DNA of 64,000 bases from Ciona intestinalis. Taxonomy: Eukaryota; Chordata; Ascidiacea; Phlebobranchia; Cionidae. Within the stretch, counting starts at the first letter, position 1; each line of letters begins with the position of its first letter. Where the stretch lies: NCBI RefSeq assembly GCF_000224145.3, contig NW_004190420.2:508937-572936 (forward strand). Direction: 5' to 3'. Made by a program: the position numbers and the translations under genes. Positions 63,900 through 64,000 of this stretch are shown one piece after another. The notes beneath the pieces were generated by a model that searched no databases, was not told the DNA's origin, and saw nothing but the letters and a program-made list of their open reading frames with translations.

Positions 63900-64000
63900 C
63901 GTATGAATGAATGAATGAATGAATGAATGTAACTTACTTTATCCTCGCGTGGCCGGAAAACGACAGTCGTTATAACACGGGTGTGCACCTCGCGCAAGCT
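63900..64000 (-). repeat. SINE, minus orientation, cut by the window edge
   Basis: Starts with the (GAAT)n complement of the SINE tail, then TATCCTCGCGTGGCCGGAAA and ACGACAGTCGTTATAACACG, the 3' end of the family on the minus strand. Confidence 0.85.

Overview
The window is intron-rich, AT-rich animal DNA with short introns. It carries many copies of a tRNA-derived SINE and of a small terminal-inverted-repeat element, in the style of an ascidian (Ciona-like) genome. That taxon is an inference from gene structure, repeat style and the mosaic extracellular gene; the species cannot be read from the sequence. Four runs of N and two failed contig joins mark it as a draft assembly.

All confidently recognised genes lie on the minus strand. 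From the left edge they are: the 5' part of an RPUSD4-like mitochondrial RNA pseudouridine synthase (12-951); intronless POLE3, a histone-fold subunit of DNA polymerase epsilon (1379-1849); FBF1, a coiled-coil centriolar distal-appendage protein in about 24 exons (2202-12218); a giant mosaic extracellular protease gene in about 71 exons (14167-50616); and the single RAF kinase, of B-RAF type, in 18 exons (52704-62914). One weak plus-strand candidate, a two-exon small protein, sits at 13682-14078.

The mosaic gene is the most unusual content. Splice sites and phases link a signal peptide, a von Willebrand A-like domain, three fibronectin III repeats, a YWTD propeller with EGF-like cap, LDL-receptor A modules, MAM domains (one split by about 155 unfamiliar residues), CUB domains, an SRCR-like region and a complete trypsin-like domain. 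The chain then continues through more CUB, MAM and LDLa modules into a second trypsin fold whose catalytic serine is replaced by glutamine, and ends in LDLa/CUB modules. The total is about 12.6 kb of coding sequence, or about 4,200 residues. The second half of the order (MAM, CUB, LDLa, SRCR, trypsin) recalls enteropeptidase, but the N-terminal half and the appended dead protease do not. Two places need a one-base correction to keep the frame.

Introns and intergenic DNA hold SINEs on both strands (two N gaps fall inside SINEs), a TIR/MITE family concentrated at 43-54 kb, a separate 430-bp element with about 48-bp TIRs, several tandem duplications and an odd inverted arrangement beside a RAF kinase exon. 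Two local duplications flanking N gaps (7686-9366 and 24313-25571) look like unmerged contig overlaps and can create false exon copies.
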